Part shown: positions 24,630 through 33,761 of the stretch, piece by piece
Layout of the letters: the number at the start of each line of letters is the position of its first letter
Position numbering within the stretch: position 1 is the first letter of the stretch
NCBI RefSeq assembly: GCF_947169445.1
Contig: NZ_CAMVPU010000006.1
Location: 1-64,000, forward strand
Direction: 5' to 3'
Origin: an uncultured Butyrivibrio sp.
GTDB taxonomy: Bacteria; Bacillota; Clostridia; Lachnospirales; Lachnospiraceae
DNA length: 64,000 nucleotides
Made by a program: the position numbers and the translations under genes
Notes under the pieces: generated by a model
Database searches by the model: none
Told to the model about the DNA's origin: nothing
What the model saw: only the letters and a program-made list of their open reading frames with translations

Positions 24630-25347
24630 CTTTTAAATGCTCTGCAATTTTATCTTTTATCCTGTTCTCAACCATGAGAGCTATATCTTTGGTCTTAAGA
24701 TCCTTGTACTCATCATAGTAGATTGGCTCCATGTAATAAACATATGTAGTAACCGGGCCGAAGTCCTTATCAGAATTGTAAACCCTGTAGGAATCTACCA
24801 GTGCCACCGGAACAATCGGCACCTTAGACATATGAGCCAGTTTAAAGCTTCCTGCCTTAAAGGGCTCTACAACATTTCCATTGTTTTCCTTATATCCTCC
24901 CTCAGGGAAAAGAATAAACTTTCTTCCATTCTGAAGCTCCTTAGCCATCTCCTGGAAAACTCTGATAGTCTGCCTCGGATTATCCATTTCAAGCCTTTTG
25001 CCCTGTACCAGTTCAAGGAATTCACTTACAAGGATGATATGGGATCTCTTCTCATCCATAATGAAGGATATCGGTGTCTTATGGGTATTAAAAATTCCAA
25101 GTACATCATATTTGCCCTGATGGTTGGGGTAAAGCATATACCCGCCTTCCTTAGGAAGATTCTCAAGGCCATAGCAAATCGTTTTGTAGCCGGATGAGCG
25201 ATTCATCTTGGTGATCATCTCATTGGCAAGTGCATATCTTTCTTCTTCTGTATGTTTATCAATATGTCTGATCCAAATCCTGGATTTTATGACATAGTAA
25301 ATAATCCTGAAAATATTTATAATAATCGTTCTATAGTAATTACGCAT
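24610..25347 (-). CDS. plsC: 1-acyl-sn-glycerol-3-phosphate acyltransferase
   Basis: 245 residues. Acyltransferase motif I is YPNHQGKYDVLG (NHxxxxD) and motif III FPEGGYKENNG; VPIVPVAL is motif IV. An N-terminal hydrophobic stretch would anchor it to the membrane. Makes phosphatidic acid in phospholipid synthesis. Gap of 29 bases from the exonuclease gene upstream on the same strand. GAGGGTAAATG supports the start. Confidence 0.9.
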   Translation of the reverse strand: MRNYYRTIIINIFRIIYYVIKSRIWIRHIDKHTEEERYALANEMITKMNRSSGYKTICYGLENLPKEGGYMLYPNHQGKYDVLGIFNTHKTPISFIMDEKRSHIILVSEFLELVQGKRLEMDNPRQTIRVFQEMAKELQNGRKFILFPEGGYKENNGNVVEPFKAGSFKLAHMSKVPIVPVALVDSYRVYNSDKDFGPVTTYVYYMEPIYYDEYKDLKTKDIALMVENRIKDKIAEHLKENAQAG

Positions 25348-25376
25348 TTACCCTCACACAACACATTAGTTTCTTT

Positions 25377-26414
25377 TTATATCTTTTCAATCAGAGACTT
25401 AAAGCCATATTTAAGGAACAGCTCCTTGGCTTTATCTTTATCTATATTAATTCTGAAATCCTCCAGAGACTTGCCCGTATCGTAGTCCCTTCTGATCTTA
25501 GCCAGATCTTTTGACAAAAAGGCCATGTCCCTATACTGGGAAAGAGCCTTCATAGGACTTCTGGAAATGCCAAGATCATCCTTCCAGTGAGCAGCAAGAG
25601 CCTTAAGCTTCCCTGCATCATCACCGCATTCATCAATTGCAGCATAGATTCCCTCAACAGTGCCATACTCAGCCAAAAGAGGAAGTGCAGCACTGCTAAC
25701 ACCCTTTACTCCCGGGATATTGTCACTTGGATCTCCCTGAATTCCCTTAAGATCAGGAATCTGCTCGGGAAGTACACCATACTCCTTAAGACACAAAGGA
25801 GCTGTCACTTCAAAGGCCTTGTCAGGAATTGCGGAAAGCTTACTATTCCATCCGTATTCAGAGCCATATTTAGCCTGAAGTTCATCTGCCGTCTCCTGCT
25901 TGGTCTGAATAAGCCAAACCCTTGTATAGTCGCTTACAAGCTGAAGATAATCATGATCCTTGGTAATAATATATGAAGGAATCTCCTGTTCGAATCTTGT
26001 CACAACACTTCCTACGATATCATCCGCCTCATATCTGTTATCGTAAAAGACCTGAAAGCCAATATCCATAAGGAGCTTCTCCATATTCTCAAACTGCTCC
26101 TTAAGTGGCTGCGGAGTATCTCCTCTGTTGCCCTTATAATCCGGGTATTTCTCTCTTCTGAAAGTATCCCTAGTCATATCAAAGGCGAACATCATATGAG
26201 TAGGCTTCTGCTCAGCTATGATCTTCAAAATAGTGCGCATCATACCATACATAGCATTTGTATACTGCCCCTGATCATTATGAAGGATCTGAGAATAAAG
26301 GCTTTCCTTTTTCTCAGGATCTTTTTCAAACAATAATGCCTTTGGCAGATTACCATAGTAATTAGTAACAAGCATCGAACTGCCATCTATCAGTATGAAT
26401 TTATCTCTACTCAT
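25377..26414 (-). CDS. 5'-3' exonuclease, flap endonuclease type
   Basis: 345 residues, like the N-terminal domain of DNA polymerase I but alone. Metal-site segments: FILIDGSSML at the start, MFAFDMTRDTFRR, YEADDIVGS and TKDHDYLQLV; helix-hairpin-helix GIQGDPSDNIPGVKGVS binds DNA. Removes flaps and RNA primers. A distinct feature is about 40 extra residues near the N-terminus (around FEKDPEKKESLYSQIL), so it may be an accessory paralogue rather than the housekeeping one. GAGGTCGTTTC precedes the ATG. Confidence 0.88.
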   Translation of the reverse strand: MSRDKFILIDGSSMLVTNYYGNLPKALLFEKDPEKKESLYSQILHNDQGQYTNAMYGMMRTILKIIAEQKPTHMMFAFDMTRDTFRREKYPDYKGNRGDTPQPLKEQFENMEKLLMDIGFQVFYDNRYEADDIVGSVVTRFEQEIPSYIITKDHDYLQLVSDYTRVWLIQTKQETADELQAKYGSEYGWNSKLSAIPDKAFEVTAPLCLKEYGVLPEQIPDLKGIQGDPSDNIPGVKGVSSAALPLLAEYGTVEGIYAAIDECGDDAGKLKALAAHWKDDLGISRSPMKALSQYRDMAFLSKDLAKIRRDYDTGKSLEDFRINIDKDKAKELFLKYGFKSLIEKI

Positions 26415-26471
26415 GAAACGACCTCAAAATTATTTTTCATCAAACTCCATCATAAAATTATAACGAAAAAG

Positions 26472-26496
26472 CAGGTGCATTGGCAAGATGCACCTG
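26472..26496. terminator. Small hairpin between the repeat and the exonuclease gene
   Basis: CAGGTGCAT/ATGCACCTG, 9 bp around a seven-base loop; no T tract on the minus strand (TTTTTCG follows, weak). Likely part of the termination region of the cytidylate-kinase-like gene. Confidence 0.45.
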
Positions 26497-26523
26497 TAAG
26501 TATAAATAATTAGTTATTGGAAC

Positions 26524-26668
26524 GTTACTGTTCAAACAGAAACGCGCACTGTGCTGCGCATTTCGTGAGAAAGTGATTCAGGAGTGAGCGCATTCCTTCG
26601 ACGAAGTCGAATTGGAATGAATGCGCGAATCAGTTACTGGAGGGAGCTGCAAGCGAGTGAACAGTAAA
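26524..26668 (+). repeat. 145-bp structured repeat, copy 1
   Basis: Ends TTACTGTTCA and TGAACAGTAA are inverted repeats. Inside are hairpin 1 (AAACGCGCA/TGCGCATTT), the conserved GTGAGAA linker and hairpin 2 (GCGCATTCC/GGAATGAATGCGC) enclosing TTCGAC-GAA-GTCGAA. It differs from copy 2 at about two bases inside the inverted-repeat limits; one difference puts a mismatch in hairpin 1. It starts right after the stop of the cytidylate-kinase-like gene. No clear target duplication is visible here. Confidence 0.9.
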
Positions 26669-26674
26669 TTTGTC

Positions 26675-27310
26675 TTAGTCAAAGACGTCTTCTCCAAATC
26701 GCACTCTGGCATGGGCTTTAATCGCCTCAACGCATTTCTCAAAGCCCAGCTTACTGCTGTCAAGACACAGATCATAATTCATGGCATCAGTCCACTCCTG
26801 CCCTGTGTGATGTTTGTAATAGTCAGCTCTGAATTTATCCTCACGGGCACAGAATTTCTCAAGCTCTTTTCCCTTAAGAGGCTGAACCTTGCCGGCCTGC
26901 TCCATCAAAAAGTCATGAGGAGCATGCACAAAAACGCTAAGGACATTGTCTCTGTCCTTTAGCACAAAGTCTGCGCATCTTCCGACAATTACGCAGGGCT
27001 CGCTGTCAGAAATAGTCTTGATGCACTCTGCCTGAAGATTAAAGAGATTGTCGGGAGATGTATATTCCGGGCTGTCAGGTCCTATTTTCTCCGAGTGGTA
27101 CACATGAACCGGAGTCCTAAGGAACCCTTTATTTCTGAGTTTCTCATCAGATTCCAGGAAAAGACTCTCACTTATTCCGCTTTCTTCCGAAGCTTTTTTT
27201 GTAAGTTCTTTATCGTAATAATGAATTCCCAGCTGCTCTGCAAGCATTATTCCTACAGTTCGACCGCCGCTGCCATACTGTCTGGCAATAGTTATGGTTA
27301 TCTTCTTCAT
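26675..27310 (-). CDS. Cytidylate kinase-like protein
   Basis: 211 residues. Begins ITIARQYGSGGRTVGIMLAE, the modified P-loop of the cytidylate-kinase-like family common in Lachnospiraceae, followed by YYDKELTKKA and later CVIVGRCADFVL and SVFVHAPHDFL. True Cmk has a P-loop GPAGSGKS; here the Lys is replaced by Arg, so nucleotide specificity is open. It follows livF by 37 bases and is probably the last gene of that operon. GGGGGCAAC precedes the ATG. Confidence 0.8.
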   Translation of the reverse strand: MKKITITIARQYGSGGRTVGIMLAEQLGIHYYDKELTKKASEESGISESLFLESDEKLRNKGFLRTPVHVYHSEKIGPDSPEYTSPDNLFNLQAECIKTISDSEPCVIVGRCADFVLKDRDNVLSVFVHAPHDFLMEQAGKVQPLKGKELEKFCAREDKFRADYYKHHTGQEWTDAMNYDLCLDSSKLGFEKCVEAIKAHARVRFGEDVFD

Positions 27311-27347
27311 GTTGCCCCCTATTATATATGCTCATTCCGGCATGTGT

Positions 27348-28061
27348 TTACTCACCTAAATATGCCTTCTTTATTGACTCATCATTAAGAAGTTCGCTGG
27401 CAGGACCTTCCTTGACGATGGAACCTGTCTCAAGGACATACGCCCTGTTTGCGATAGAAAGAGCCTTTTTAGCATTCTGCTCCACCAAAAGAACTGTCAC
27501 TCCGTCCTTGTTTACATCCTGCACAATCTGGAATATCTCATTTACAAAAATAGGCGAAAGTCCCATAGATGGCTCATCCATCAGAATAATATCAGGATGA
27601 GACATAAGTGCTCTGCCCATGGCAAGCATCTGCTGCTCACCGCCGCTAAGAGTTCCGGCCAGCTGGTTTTTACGTTCCTCAAGACGAGGAAATCTCTTAT
27701 AGATATTCTTCAGAGTACTCTCAATTTCTTCTTTATCTTTTCTGGTGTAGGCTCCCATTTTCAGATTCTGGAGCACTGTCATCTCAGCAAAAACGCGCCT
27801 TCCCTCAGGTACCTGCGCCATTCCCATGCTCACAATCTTGTGATTCGGAACCTTGGTGAGATTTTTGCCGTTATAGATAATCTCTCCCTTATTGGCGGAA
27901 ATAAGACCTGACAGAGTGTGCAGCGTAGTAGTCTTACCTGCGCCATTTGCACCTATCAGAGCCACAACCTCTCCCTTATCTACATGAAAAGATATTCCTT
28001 TCAGGGCCTGGATCACGCCATAATAAACGGTCAGGTCCTTAACCTCTAACAATGAACTCAT
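27348..28061 (-). CDS. livF: Branched-chain amino acid ABC transporter, ATPase LivF
   Basis: 237 residues. Walker A GANGAGKTT, signature TLSGGEQQMLAMGRAL, Walker B DIILMDEPSMGL, and H-loop region replaced by LLVEQN, as usual for LivF. One of two ATPases driving uptake of Leu/Ile/Val or related substrates. Gene order livJHMGF is canonical, and livG ends 30 bases upstream. Confidence 0.95.
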   Translation of the reverse strand: MSSLLEVKDLTVYYGVIQALKGISFHVDKGEVVALIGANGAGKTTTLHTLSGLISANKGEIIYNGKNLTKVPNHKIVSMGMAQVPEGRRVFAEMTVLQNLKMGAYTRKDKEEIESTLKNIYKRFPRLEERKNQLAGTLSGGEQQMLAMGRALMSHPDIILMDEPSMGLSPIFVNEIFQIVQDVNKDGVTVLLVEQNAKKALSIANRAYVLETGSIVKEGPASELLNDESIKKAYLGE

Positions 28062-28090
28062 TCATTTAATCCTCTCTACTCGTGGGATTC

Positions 28091-28849
28091 TCACTCTCCT
28101 AAATATGCCTTAATTACTTCAGGATTGGTGAGTACTTCCTTCGTCTCCCCCTGACATAAAACACGGCCGAAATTAAGTACAGTAAGCTTCTCGCATATTC
28201 CGGACACCAGCTTCATATCATGTTCTATCAAAAGAATTGTCATATCAAATTCTCGGCGCACCAGCGCAATCGTATCCATAAGTTCTTTGGTCTCATTTGG
28301 ATTCATACCGGCTGCCGGTTCATCCAGCAAAAGAAGCTTTGGATTAGTTGCCATGGCTCTGGCAATCTCCAGCTTTCTCTGCTTACCATAAGGAAGATTT
28401 GAAGCAAGAGTGTCTTTTTCCTTATCAAGGTCAAAAACCTTCAAAAGCTTAAGCGCCTCTTCATCCATCTCTTTTTCTACGGATCTGTACTTGCCCACAT
28501 GCAAAATGCCCTCGAGGAAGCTGTACTTAAAACGCTCGTTCAGTCCCACCTTAACATTATCCAAAACAGACATTCCCTTGAATAATCTGATATTCTGGAA
28601 AGTTCTGGCAACGCCTGCGTGGTTTATCTGAGTCGTACTCTTTCTGGTGATATCCTCTCCATCAAGACGTATGATTCCTTCTCCAGGCTTATAAACTCCG
28701 GTCAGCAGATTAAAGACCGTTGTCTTACCTGCACCATTTGGCCCGATAAGTCCATACAGCTCACCCTTTTCAATCTTAAGATTAAAATCATCCACGGCTC
28801 TAAGACCGCCGAAGGATATGCATAAGTTGTTTACTTCAAGAAGTGCCAT
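28091..28849 (-). CDS. livG: Branched-chain amino acid ABC transporter, ATPase LivG
   Basis: 252 residues. Walker A GPNGAGKTT, LPYGKQRKLEIARAM signature (the LivG form of LSGGQ), Walker B LLLLDEPAAGMNP and switch LIEHDMKLV. Pairs with LivF on the cytoplasmic face of LivHM. CAGAGGTAAAT gives the start; 21 bases separate it from livM. Confidence 0.95.
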   Translation of the reverse strand: MALLEVNNLCISFGGLRAVDDFNLKIEKGELYGLIGPNGAGKTTVFNLLTGVYKPGEGIIRLDGEDITRKSTTQINHAGVARTFQNIRLFKGMSVLDNVKVGLNERFKYSFLEGILHVGKYRSVEKEMDEEALKLLKVFDLDKEKDTLASNLPYGKQRKLEIARAMATNPKLLLLDEPAAGMNPNETKELMDTIALVRREFDMTILLIEHDMKLVSGICEKLTVLNFGRVLCQGETKEVLTNPEVIKAYLGE

Positions 28850-28870
28850 CTATTTACCTCTGCTTTTGAA

Positions 28871-29926
28871 TTACGCGTTTTGTTTTTTCCATGGAAGCGG
28901 GAACTTATCCACTGTTCTTTTTCTCCACTCAAGAACCTTAGGTGACCAGTTAACGATCATCATTACAATAAGAACAATTGAGTATATAAGCATTCGATAA
29001 GTATTAAAGCCACGAAGAAGTTCAGGCAAAAGATAAAGAACGCAGGCAGCAATAACGCTTCCTCTGATATTTCCAATTCCGCCAAGAACCACATAAACCA
29101 GGATCATGATTGACGCATTGTAGCCAAAATACTGTGATGATGCTGTCAGTGTTGTAATATTATGTGAAAAAAGAACTCCTGCTGCCCCTGCAATTGCCGC
29201 CGAGATCACAAATGCCATCATCTTGTATCTTGTGACATTTATTCCGGTTGCCTCAGCCGCTATGTAATTATCCCTGACTGCCATGATTGCACGGCCATCT
29301 CTTGAATTAACAAGATTCTGAACCACGAAAAGAGCGATAAGAAGAACTACAATCCCCACTGTAAAGCTGGAATTATGCGGTGTTCCCGTGATTCCCATAG
29401 CACCGTTTACAATAAGAAGTCCGTCTTTTTCCATCCCAAGCTCCATGGAATTCTTCATGGAAAAATGTACTCCGTTTCCATCAACTCCGATATAGAATGC
29501 ATTGATAACATTCTTGATGATCTCTCCAAATGCCAGTGTCACGATTGCCAGGTAGTCGCCCTTAAGACGAAGTACCGGGATTCCTATCAAGAAACCAAAC
29601 AGCGCTGCAAAAGCTATTCCTATAACAAAAGCAAGAATAAACCTTGGAACCATCGGAAGAGAATTTTCTGTGATTTTGGAAAAGAATGCGCTGGTGAAGG
29701 CTCCTATGCACATGAAACCACAGTGTCCGATACTTAGTTCTCCCAGTATTCCGACGCACAGATTAAGTGCAACCGCAATCACCGCATAATATGTCATCGG
29801 AACCAAAAGACCTTTCATATGACTTGAAAGATTTCCGGTAGCCGCAAGAATCTGAAATATCACATATGCCACTATAACTATTCCATAGGTTATTAAATTG
29901 TCTTTGGATTTTTTTGATAATTTCAT
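28871..29926 (-). CDS. livM: Branched-chain amino acid ABC transporter, permease LivM
   Basis: 351 residues with about eight to ten membrane segments. The EAA-like loop AAEATGINVTRYKMMAFVISAAIAG contacts the ATPases, and GGIGNIRGS is the LivM/LivH end motif. Forms the channel with LivH. Starts four bases after the livH stop, with the ribosome site inside livH, so translation is coupled. Confidence 0.93.
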   Translation of the reverse strand: MKLSKKSKDNLITYGIVIVAYVIFQILAATGNLSSHMKGLLVPMTYYAVIAVALNLCVGILGELSIGHCGFMCIGAFTSAFFSKITENSLPMVPRFILAFVIGIAFAALFGFLIGIPVLRLKGDYLAIVTLAFGEIIKNVINAFYIGVDGNGVHFSMKNSMELGMEKDGLLIVNGAMGITGTPHNSSFTVGIVVLLIALFVVQNLVNSRDGRAIMAVRDNYIAAEATGINVTRYKMMAFVISAAIAGAAGVLFSHNITTLTASSQYFGYNASIMILVYVVLGGIGNIRGSVIAACVLYLLPELLRGFNTYRMLIYSIVLIVMMIVNWSPKVLEWRKRTVDKFPLPWKKQNA

Positions 29927-29929
29927 AGC

Positions 29930-30817
29930 TCAGACCTTTTCCTGTATTTTTTTGCCAAGGATACCTGTTGGCTTAACAAGCAGAACCACAACCAGGATAC
30001 CAAACACTATTGCATCAGATAATTGAGATGAAATATAGGTCTTACTGAGGATTTCTACTATTCCAAGCAAAAGACCTCCGATCATGGCACCGGGAATTGA
30101 ACCGATTCCGCCTAGAACCGCAGCTACAAAGGCTTTGATACCTGGCATAGCTCCTGTATATGGTGACAAAGAAGGATATGCCGAGCAAAGCAGTGCTCCT
30201 GCTATCGCAGCCAGTGCCGAACCTATGGCAAATGTCAGCATGATCGTCCTGTTGACATTTATTCCCATAAGAGCAGCTGCTCCTTTATCCTCCGCAACAG
30301 CCAGCATAGCCTGACCCTGTCTGGTTTTCTTTATAAAAAGCTGTAATACCACTAAAACCACAAGACTAACCACAATTGTAACAATGGTTACACCCTGAAT
30401 TCTAAGATTACCCTCGGAAAAAGTAAGACCTTCCCACTTTATAACCGAAGTAAAAGACTTAATGTCAGCGCCAAAGATAAGAAGCGCCACATTCTCAAGA
30501 AAATAGCTGACACCAATAGCAGTGATAAGAACTGCCAGCGGTGAAGCAGCCCCTCTGAGAGGCCTGTATGCAACAAATTCCGTCGTTATACCAAGAAGGG
30601 TACAGAGAACGATTGCCACCAGAATTCCTATTAGTGAATTACCACTAAGGGCACCGCTTACTGTAAAAATTATATAGCACCCCACCATGATAAAATCGCC
30701 ATGGGCAAAATTCAGCATCTTGGCAATACCATAAACCATGGTATATCCAAGGGCTATTATCGCATATATGCTCCCCAGGCTAAGTCCACTAATGAGATAT
30801 GTCAGAAAACTACTCAT
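29930..30817 (-). CDS. livH: Branched-chain amino acid ABC transporter, permease LivH
   Basis: 295 residues with about eight membrane segments. Characteristic GYTMVYGIAKMLNFAHGDFIM near the N-terminus and AVLGGIGSIPGAMIGG near the C-terminus. Partner of LivM. GGGAGGTAGAG precedes the ATG. A 138-base gap from livJ holds only weak structure. Confidence 0.95.
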   Translation of the reverse strand: MSSFLTYLISGLSLGSIYAIIALGYTMVYGIAKMLNFAHGDFIMVGCYIIFTVSGALSGNSLIGILVAIVLCTLLGITTEFVAYRPLRGAASPLAVLITAIGVSYFLENVALLIFGADIKSFTSVIKWEGLTFSEGNLRIQGVTIVTIVVSLVVLVVLQLFIKKTRQGQAMLAVAEDKGAAALMGINVNRTIMLTFAIGSALAAIAGALLCSAYPSLSPYTGAMPGIKAFVAAVLGGIGSIPGAMIGGLLLGIVEILSKTYISSQLSDAIVFGILVVVLLVKPTGILGKKIQEKV

Positions 30818-30955
30818 TCTCTACCTCCCAACAAAAATCTTTATACTTATTATATGATAAAAAACATCAATATACAAAGTGAAGGACACCTTTTAAAGCG
30901 TCCCTCACTGGATTAGAAATAGCTTGTTTATTTCATTTCTGCCTGCTCATAAATC

Positions 30956-32158
30956 TCACTGTGCTGAAACGTATGCACCGTCCTTGATTACAACAGCCTT
31001 AGGCTCCTTGTTAGGCTCGCCGTTTGCTGCCCATGTCATCTTGGCAGATGTAAGACCTGCAGCCTCGATTTCTGTCATAGCACCCTTAAGTGCTTCGCAG
31101 ATATCGGAAATGCTCATGTCAGGAGTAACGCCCTTAGCTTCAATTGCCTGCTTGATGATATAAACTGCATCGTAAGCATCAGCTGCAAACTGGTTAGGAA
31201 TCTCACCATATTTTTCCTGATACTTGGTTACGAAATTAACTGTAAGGTCATCAGTTGCATCAGCAGCAAATGGTGTAAGAAGCATAACTCCTTCTGCAAG
31301 TGATGTATCAAAGTTCTCAACTGTAAGGATTCCATCAAGACCATCTACACCAAAGAAGATAGGTGAATATCCCATTGTGTTAGCCTGAGTAAGGATAAGT
31401 GAAGCATCCTTATAATATATTGGAAGGAAAACAAGATCTGCTCCGGCATCCTTAGCCTTCTGAAGCTGAACAGTAAAGTCAGTATTGTTGTCCTGTGTGA
31501 ATGCCTCAGCAGAAACTACTTCGTAGCTCTTGCCTTCTGACTCTTCAACGAACTTCTGATAAATACCACTTGAATAAACATCTGAACTGTCGTAGATGAT
31601 ACCAACCTTTGTAGCCAGGTTATTATTTGAAATGTACTGAGCTGAAGCAATACCCTGGTTAGGATCTGAGAAACATACTCTGAATACGTTATCATATTTT
31701 ACACAGTCTTCAGCAGAGCCTGATGGTGTAAGCTGGAACATATTATCAGCCTTGGTATTCTCGGAAACAGCAATTGAACATGCACTTGTTGTTGATCCTA
31801 CAAGAACCTGCATACCCCAGTCCTTAAGAGCATTGTACGCATTTACTGACTTCTCGGCATTAAGCTCATCGTCTTCCTTGCTGTACTCAACCTGATAACC
31901 ATTGATTCCGCCTGCAGCGTTGATTTCCTCAACTGCCAGCTCTGCAGCATTACAAACTGCATTACCGTAAGCAGCAGCTCCGCCTGTAAGAGGTCCGATA
32001 GCACCAATCTTGAATGTTGCACCTGCAGCAGCTGAACCTTCACTCTGACTAGCTGTACCTGTTGTAGATGCCGCTCCGCTCTCGCCGCATCCTGCCAGCA
32101 TTGACAGCGCCAGCATAGAAGTCATTGCCAAACTAACTACCTTGTTAAGCTTTTTCAT
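30956..32158 (-). CDS. livJ: Branched-chain amino acid ABC transporter, substrate-binding lipoprotein
   Basis: 400 residues from MKKLNKVVSLAM, placed by GAGGAGGATTT; the frame opens 27 codons earlier without a ribosome site. Lipoprotein signal ends LSMLAGCG, Ser/Ala/Gly spacer follows, then a type I periplasmic-binding fold from FKIGAIGPLTGGAAAYG. Captures Leu/Ile/Val or a related amino acid outside the membrane. First gene of livJHMGF. A leader hairpin GAGACAA/TTGTCTC at 32191-32218 lies before it. Confidence 0.94.
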   Translation of the reverse strand: MKKLNKVVSLAMTSMLALSMLAGCGESGAASTTGTASQSEGSAAAGATFKIGAIGPLTGGAAAYGNAVCNAAELAVEEINAAGGINGYQVEYSKEDDELNAEKSVNAYNALKDWGMQVLVGSTTSACSIAVSENTKADNMFQLTPSGSAEDCVKYDNVFRVCFSDPNQGIASAQYISNNNLATKVGIIYDSSDVYSSGIYQKFVEESEGKSYEVVSAEAFTQDNNTDFTVQLQKAKDAGADLVFLPIYYKDASLILTQANTMGYSPIFFGVDGLDGILTVENFDTSLAEGVMLLTPFAADATDDLTVNFVTKYQEKYGEIPNQFAADAYDAVYIIKQAIEAKGVTPDMSISDICEALKGAMTEIEAAGLTSAKMTWAANGEPNKEPKAVVIKDGAYVSAQ

Positions 32159-32190
32159 AAAACAAATCCTCCTCGTAAAAATATGTGTTC

Positions 32191-32218
32191 GAGACAATAA
32201 ATTGATAATTTTTGTCTC
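32191..32218 (-). promoter_or_regulatory. Hairpin in the livJ leader
   Basis: GAGACAA/TTGTCTC (7 bp, 14-base loop) lies about 30 bases before the livJ start. Too small to call a riboswitch. The 399-base gap 32159-32557 contains the livJ leader, an A/T-rich promoter region, repeat copy 2 and the leader of the plus-strand gene; nothing coding is seen in it. Confidence 0.35.
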
Positions 32219-32324
32219 ATAAACCATTCTACACCACAAAATGTATTTTTGTATACAATCCGCTTGTTTTTATTAGTTTAAAGCTTCAAAGTGTAAAAGT
32301 CAAACATTTTTTAATATGACAAAA

Positions 32325-32469
32325 GTTACTGTTCAGACAGAAATGCGCACTGTGCTGCGCATTTCGTGAGAAAGTGATTCAGGAGTGAGCGCATTCCTTC
32401 GACGAAGTCGAATTGGAATGAATGCGCGAATCAGTTACTGGAGGGAGCTGCAAGCGAGTGAACAGTAAC
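32325..32469 (+). repeat. 145-bp structured repeat, copy 2
   Basis: GTTACTG...CAGTAAC ends. Hairpin 1 is intact with AAATGCGCA/TGCGCATTT around CTGTGC; hairpin 2 as in copy 1, with outer TGATTC/GAATCA. It lies between the divergent livJ and 32558 genes. Flanks TGACAAAA and TGAAAAAC resemble each other only loosely, so a target duplication is not clear. Confidence 0.9.
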
Positions 32470-32557
32470 TGAAAAACTGCCACATAGTACACGCAATTTA
32501 GCAGATTGCATTTGTACATTATCATTGTTAGAATTAATACATAGGGGGAAGAACATT

Positions 32558-33070
32558 ATGCTTCAATTATCTTATCTAGGGATTGCTTTCGCAGTAGTGT
32601 TCTATTTAGTATTCGGAGTCACCGTGCGTCTTATGGCACTAAGTGACACCGCACGGAACAAAGCGCGGCTAGGAATTCTAATAACATCGTTTTCGTTAGT
32701 TACGGTGTCTTCGCTTTTTGCCGGGTTGCTGAACCTGAATAGAGAGAAGATTATTTTAGGTGTGTTTTTTATTTTGCTTTCTATCGCAGCCTTTATTATT
32801 CTTGCTGCAATTCTCATCGAACTCCACCATATTACAACTAAAGTCAAAATGCGCAGATTCATGGTACTGTTTGATATCGTTGATCGCTATATTAACGAAG
32901 GAAAAACTCAGGAAGAAATATTGGATTATCTGGTAAAGATTCAGAAACTGACACTTAAGGAAGCCAAGGATTTTCTTGAATTCATCTCTGATCCTCAGAA
33001 TCACCAGTTCCTTGCTGATGTAAATGAGAAGATCCATGAAGCTCAGCTTCTTAAGAACATTTCCAAATAA
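32558..33070 (+). CDS. Membrane protein with C-terminal helical domain, unknown
   Basis: 170 residues from MLQLSYLGIAF, chosen because AGGGGGAAG precedes this ATG. Three membrane segments at about 3-26, 38-60 and 64-90, then a soluble helical tail (DRYINEGKTQEEILDYLVKI and following) rich in Lys/Glu. No family recognised with certainty. Monocistronic, with a strong terminator after it. Confidence 0.65.
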   Translation: MLQLSYLGIAFAVVFYLVFGVTVRLMALSDTARNKARLGILITSFSLVTVSSLFAGLLNLNREKIILGVFFILLSIAAFIILAAILIELHHITTKVKMRRFMVLFDIVDRYINEGKTQEEILDYLVKIQKLTLKEAKDFLEFISDPQNHQFLADVNEKIHEAQLLKNISK

Positions 33071-33114
33071 AATTGAATACAGAGCAAATATAGAATTTAA
33101 TAAACAAAACAAAC

Positions 33115-33154
33115 GAGCGGCATCAGCCATACATATTATTGACTGATGCCGCTC
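33115..33154. terminator. Bidirectional terminator
   Basis: GAGCGGCATCAG pairs perfectly with CTGATGCCGCTC (12 bp), followed by ATTTTCTT on the plus strand. It separates the convergent genes ending at 33070 and 33178. Confidence 0.85.
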
Positions 33155-33177
33155 ATTTTCTTATATAGAATCCTACC

Positions 33178-33537
33178 TTAAGCAAATAGATCCAGTGCAG
33201 CGCCCTGCATTCCATAAGCTACTGCTGCCTGATCCTGCGAATAACCAACAGTCATTCCCTGGAATTTCTCAGCCACATCATTATACATGCGGTTTGCCTC
33301 CTGAGATTTTTTCACAGAAGCTGCTGCCATTTGCATAGGATCTTCCTTATTATCAGATGCAGTAGGTATGGCCTGGGCATTGGGATATCTGACCGGTGTA
33401 ACATTAGTCAGAAGCCCCTGCACTCCTCTTTGAACGAACTCATCCGAAACCTCTGACTCGTTCTTAAGAGCATAGTTCATTGGCTGGATGTAATTCATTC
33501 CATATGAACTTCCAACTAAGCCAATAGACATTGCCAT
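33178..33537 (-). CDS. Hypothetical protein, 119 residues
   Basis: Family not recognised. Soluble, with a Gly/Tyr-rich start (MAMSIGLVGSSYGMNYIQP), a helical centre with Ala, Lys and Gln, and a C-terminal GYSQDQAAVAYGMQGAALDLF. No signal peptide. GAGGAGTTATT precedes the ATG, so translation is well supported. Single-gene unit. Confidence 0.6.
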   Translation of the reverse strand: MAMSIGLVGSSYGMNYIQPMNYALKNESEVSDEFVQRGVQGLLTNVTPVRYPNAQAIPTASDNKEDPMQMAAASVKKSQEANRMYNDVAEKFQGMTVGYSQDQAAVAYGMQGAALDLFA

Positions 33538-33761
33538 AATAACTCCTCATAAAAACTCCACCACTACTACTGTTATGTTAGCTTTTAGGGGCATTTCATT
33601 CAATATAACCAGCAAAAAGATTGTATAAATTTTTTGATTATTTTTATTAAATTTTGTTAAAATTTATGATATTATAATAAAGAGGGTATTTTTGACCTTC
33701 GGACTATTATTTCAGACTTCCATTTTAACTTCATTTTGTAACCAGAAAGGAGCAACATCAG

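Noticed and set aside
26524..26668. Short protein coded inside the repeat (open frame on the minus strand at 26578-26775)
   Set aside because: The frame runs across the repeat and backwards through the kinase-like gene, has no ribosome site and is not kept in copies 2 and 3.
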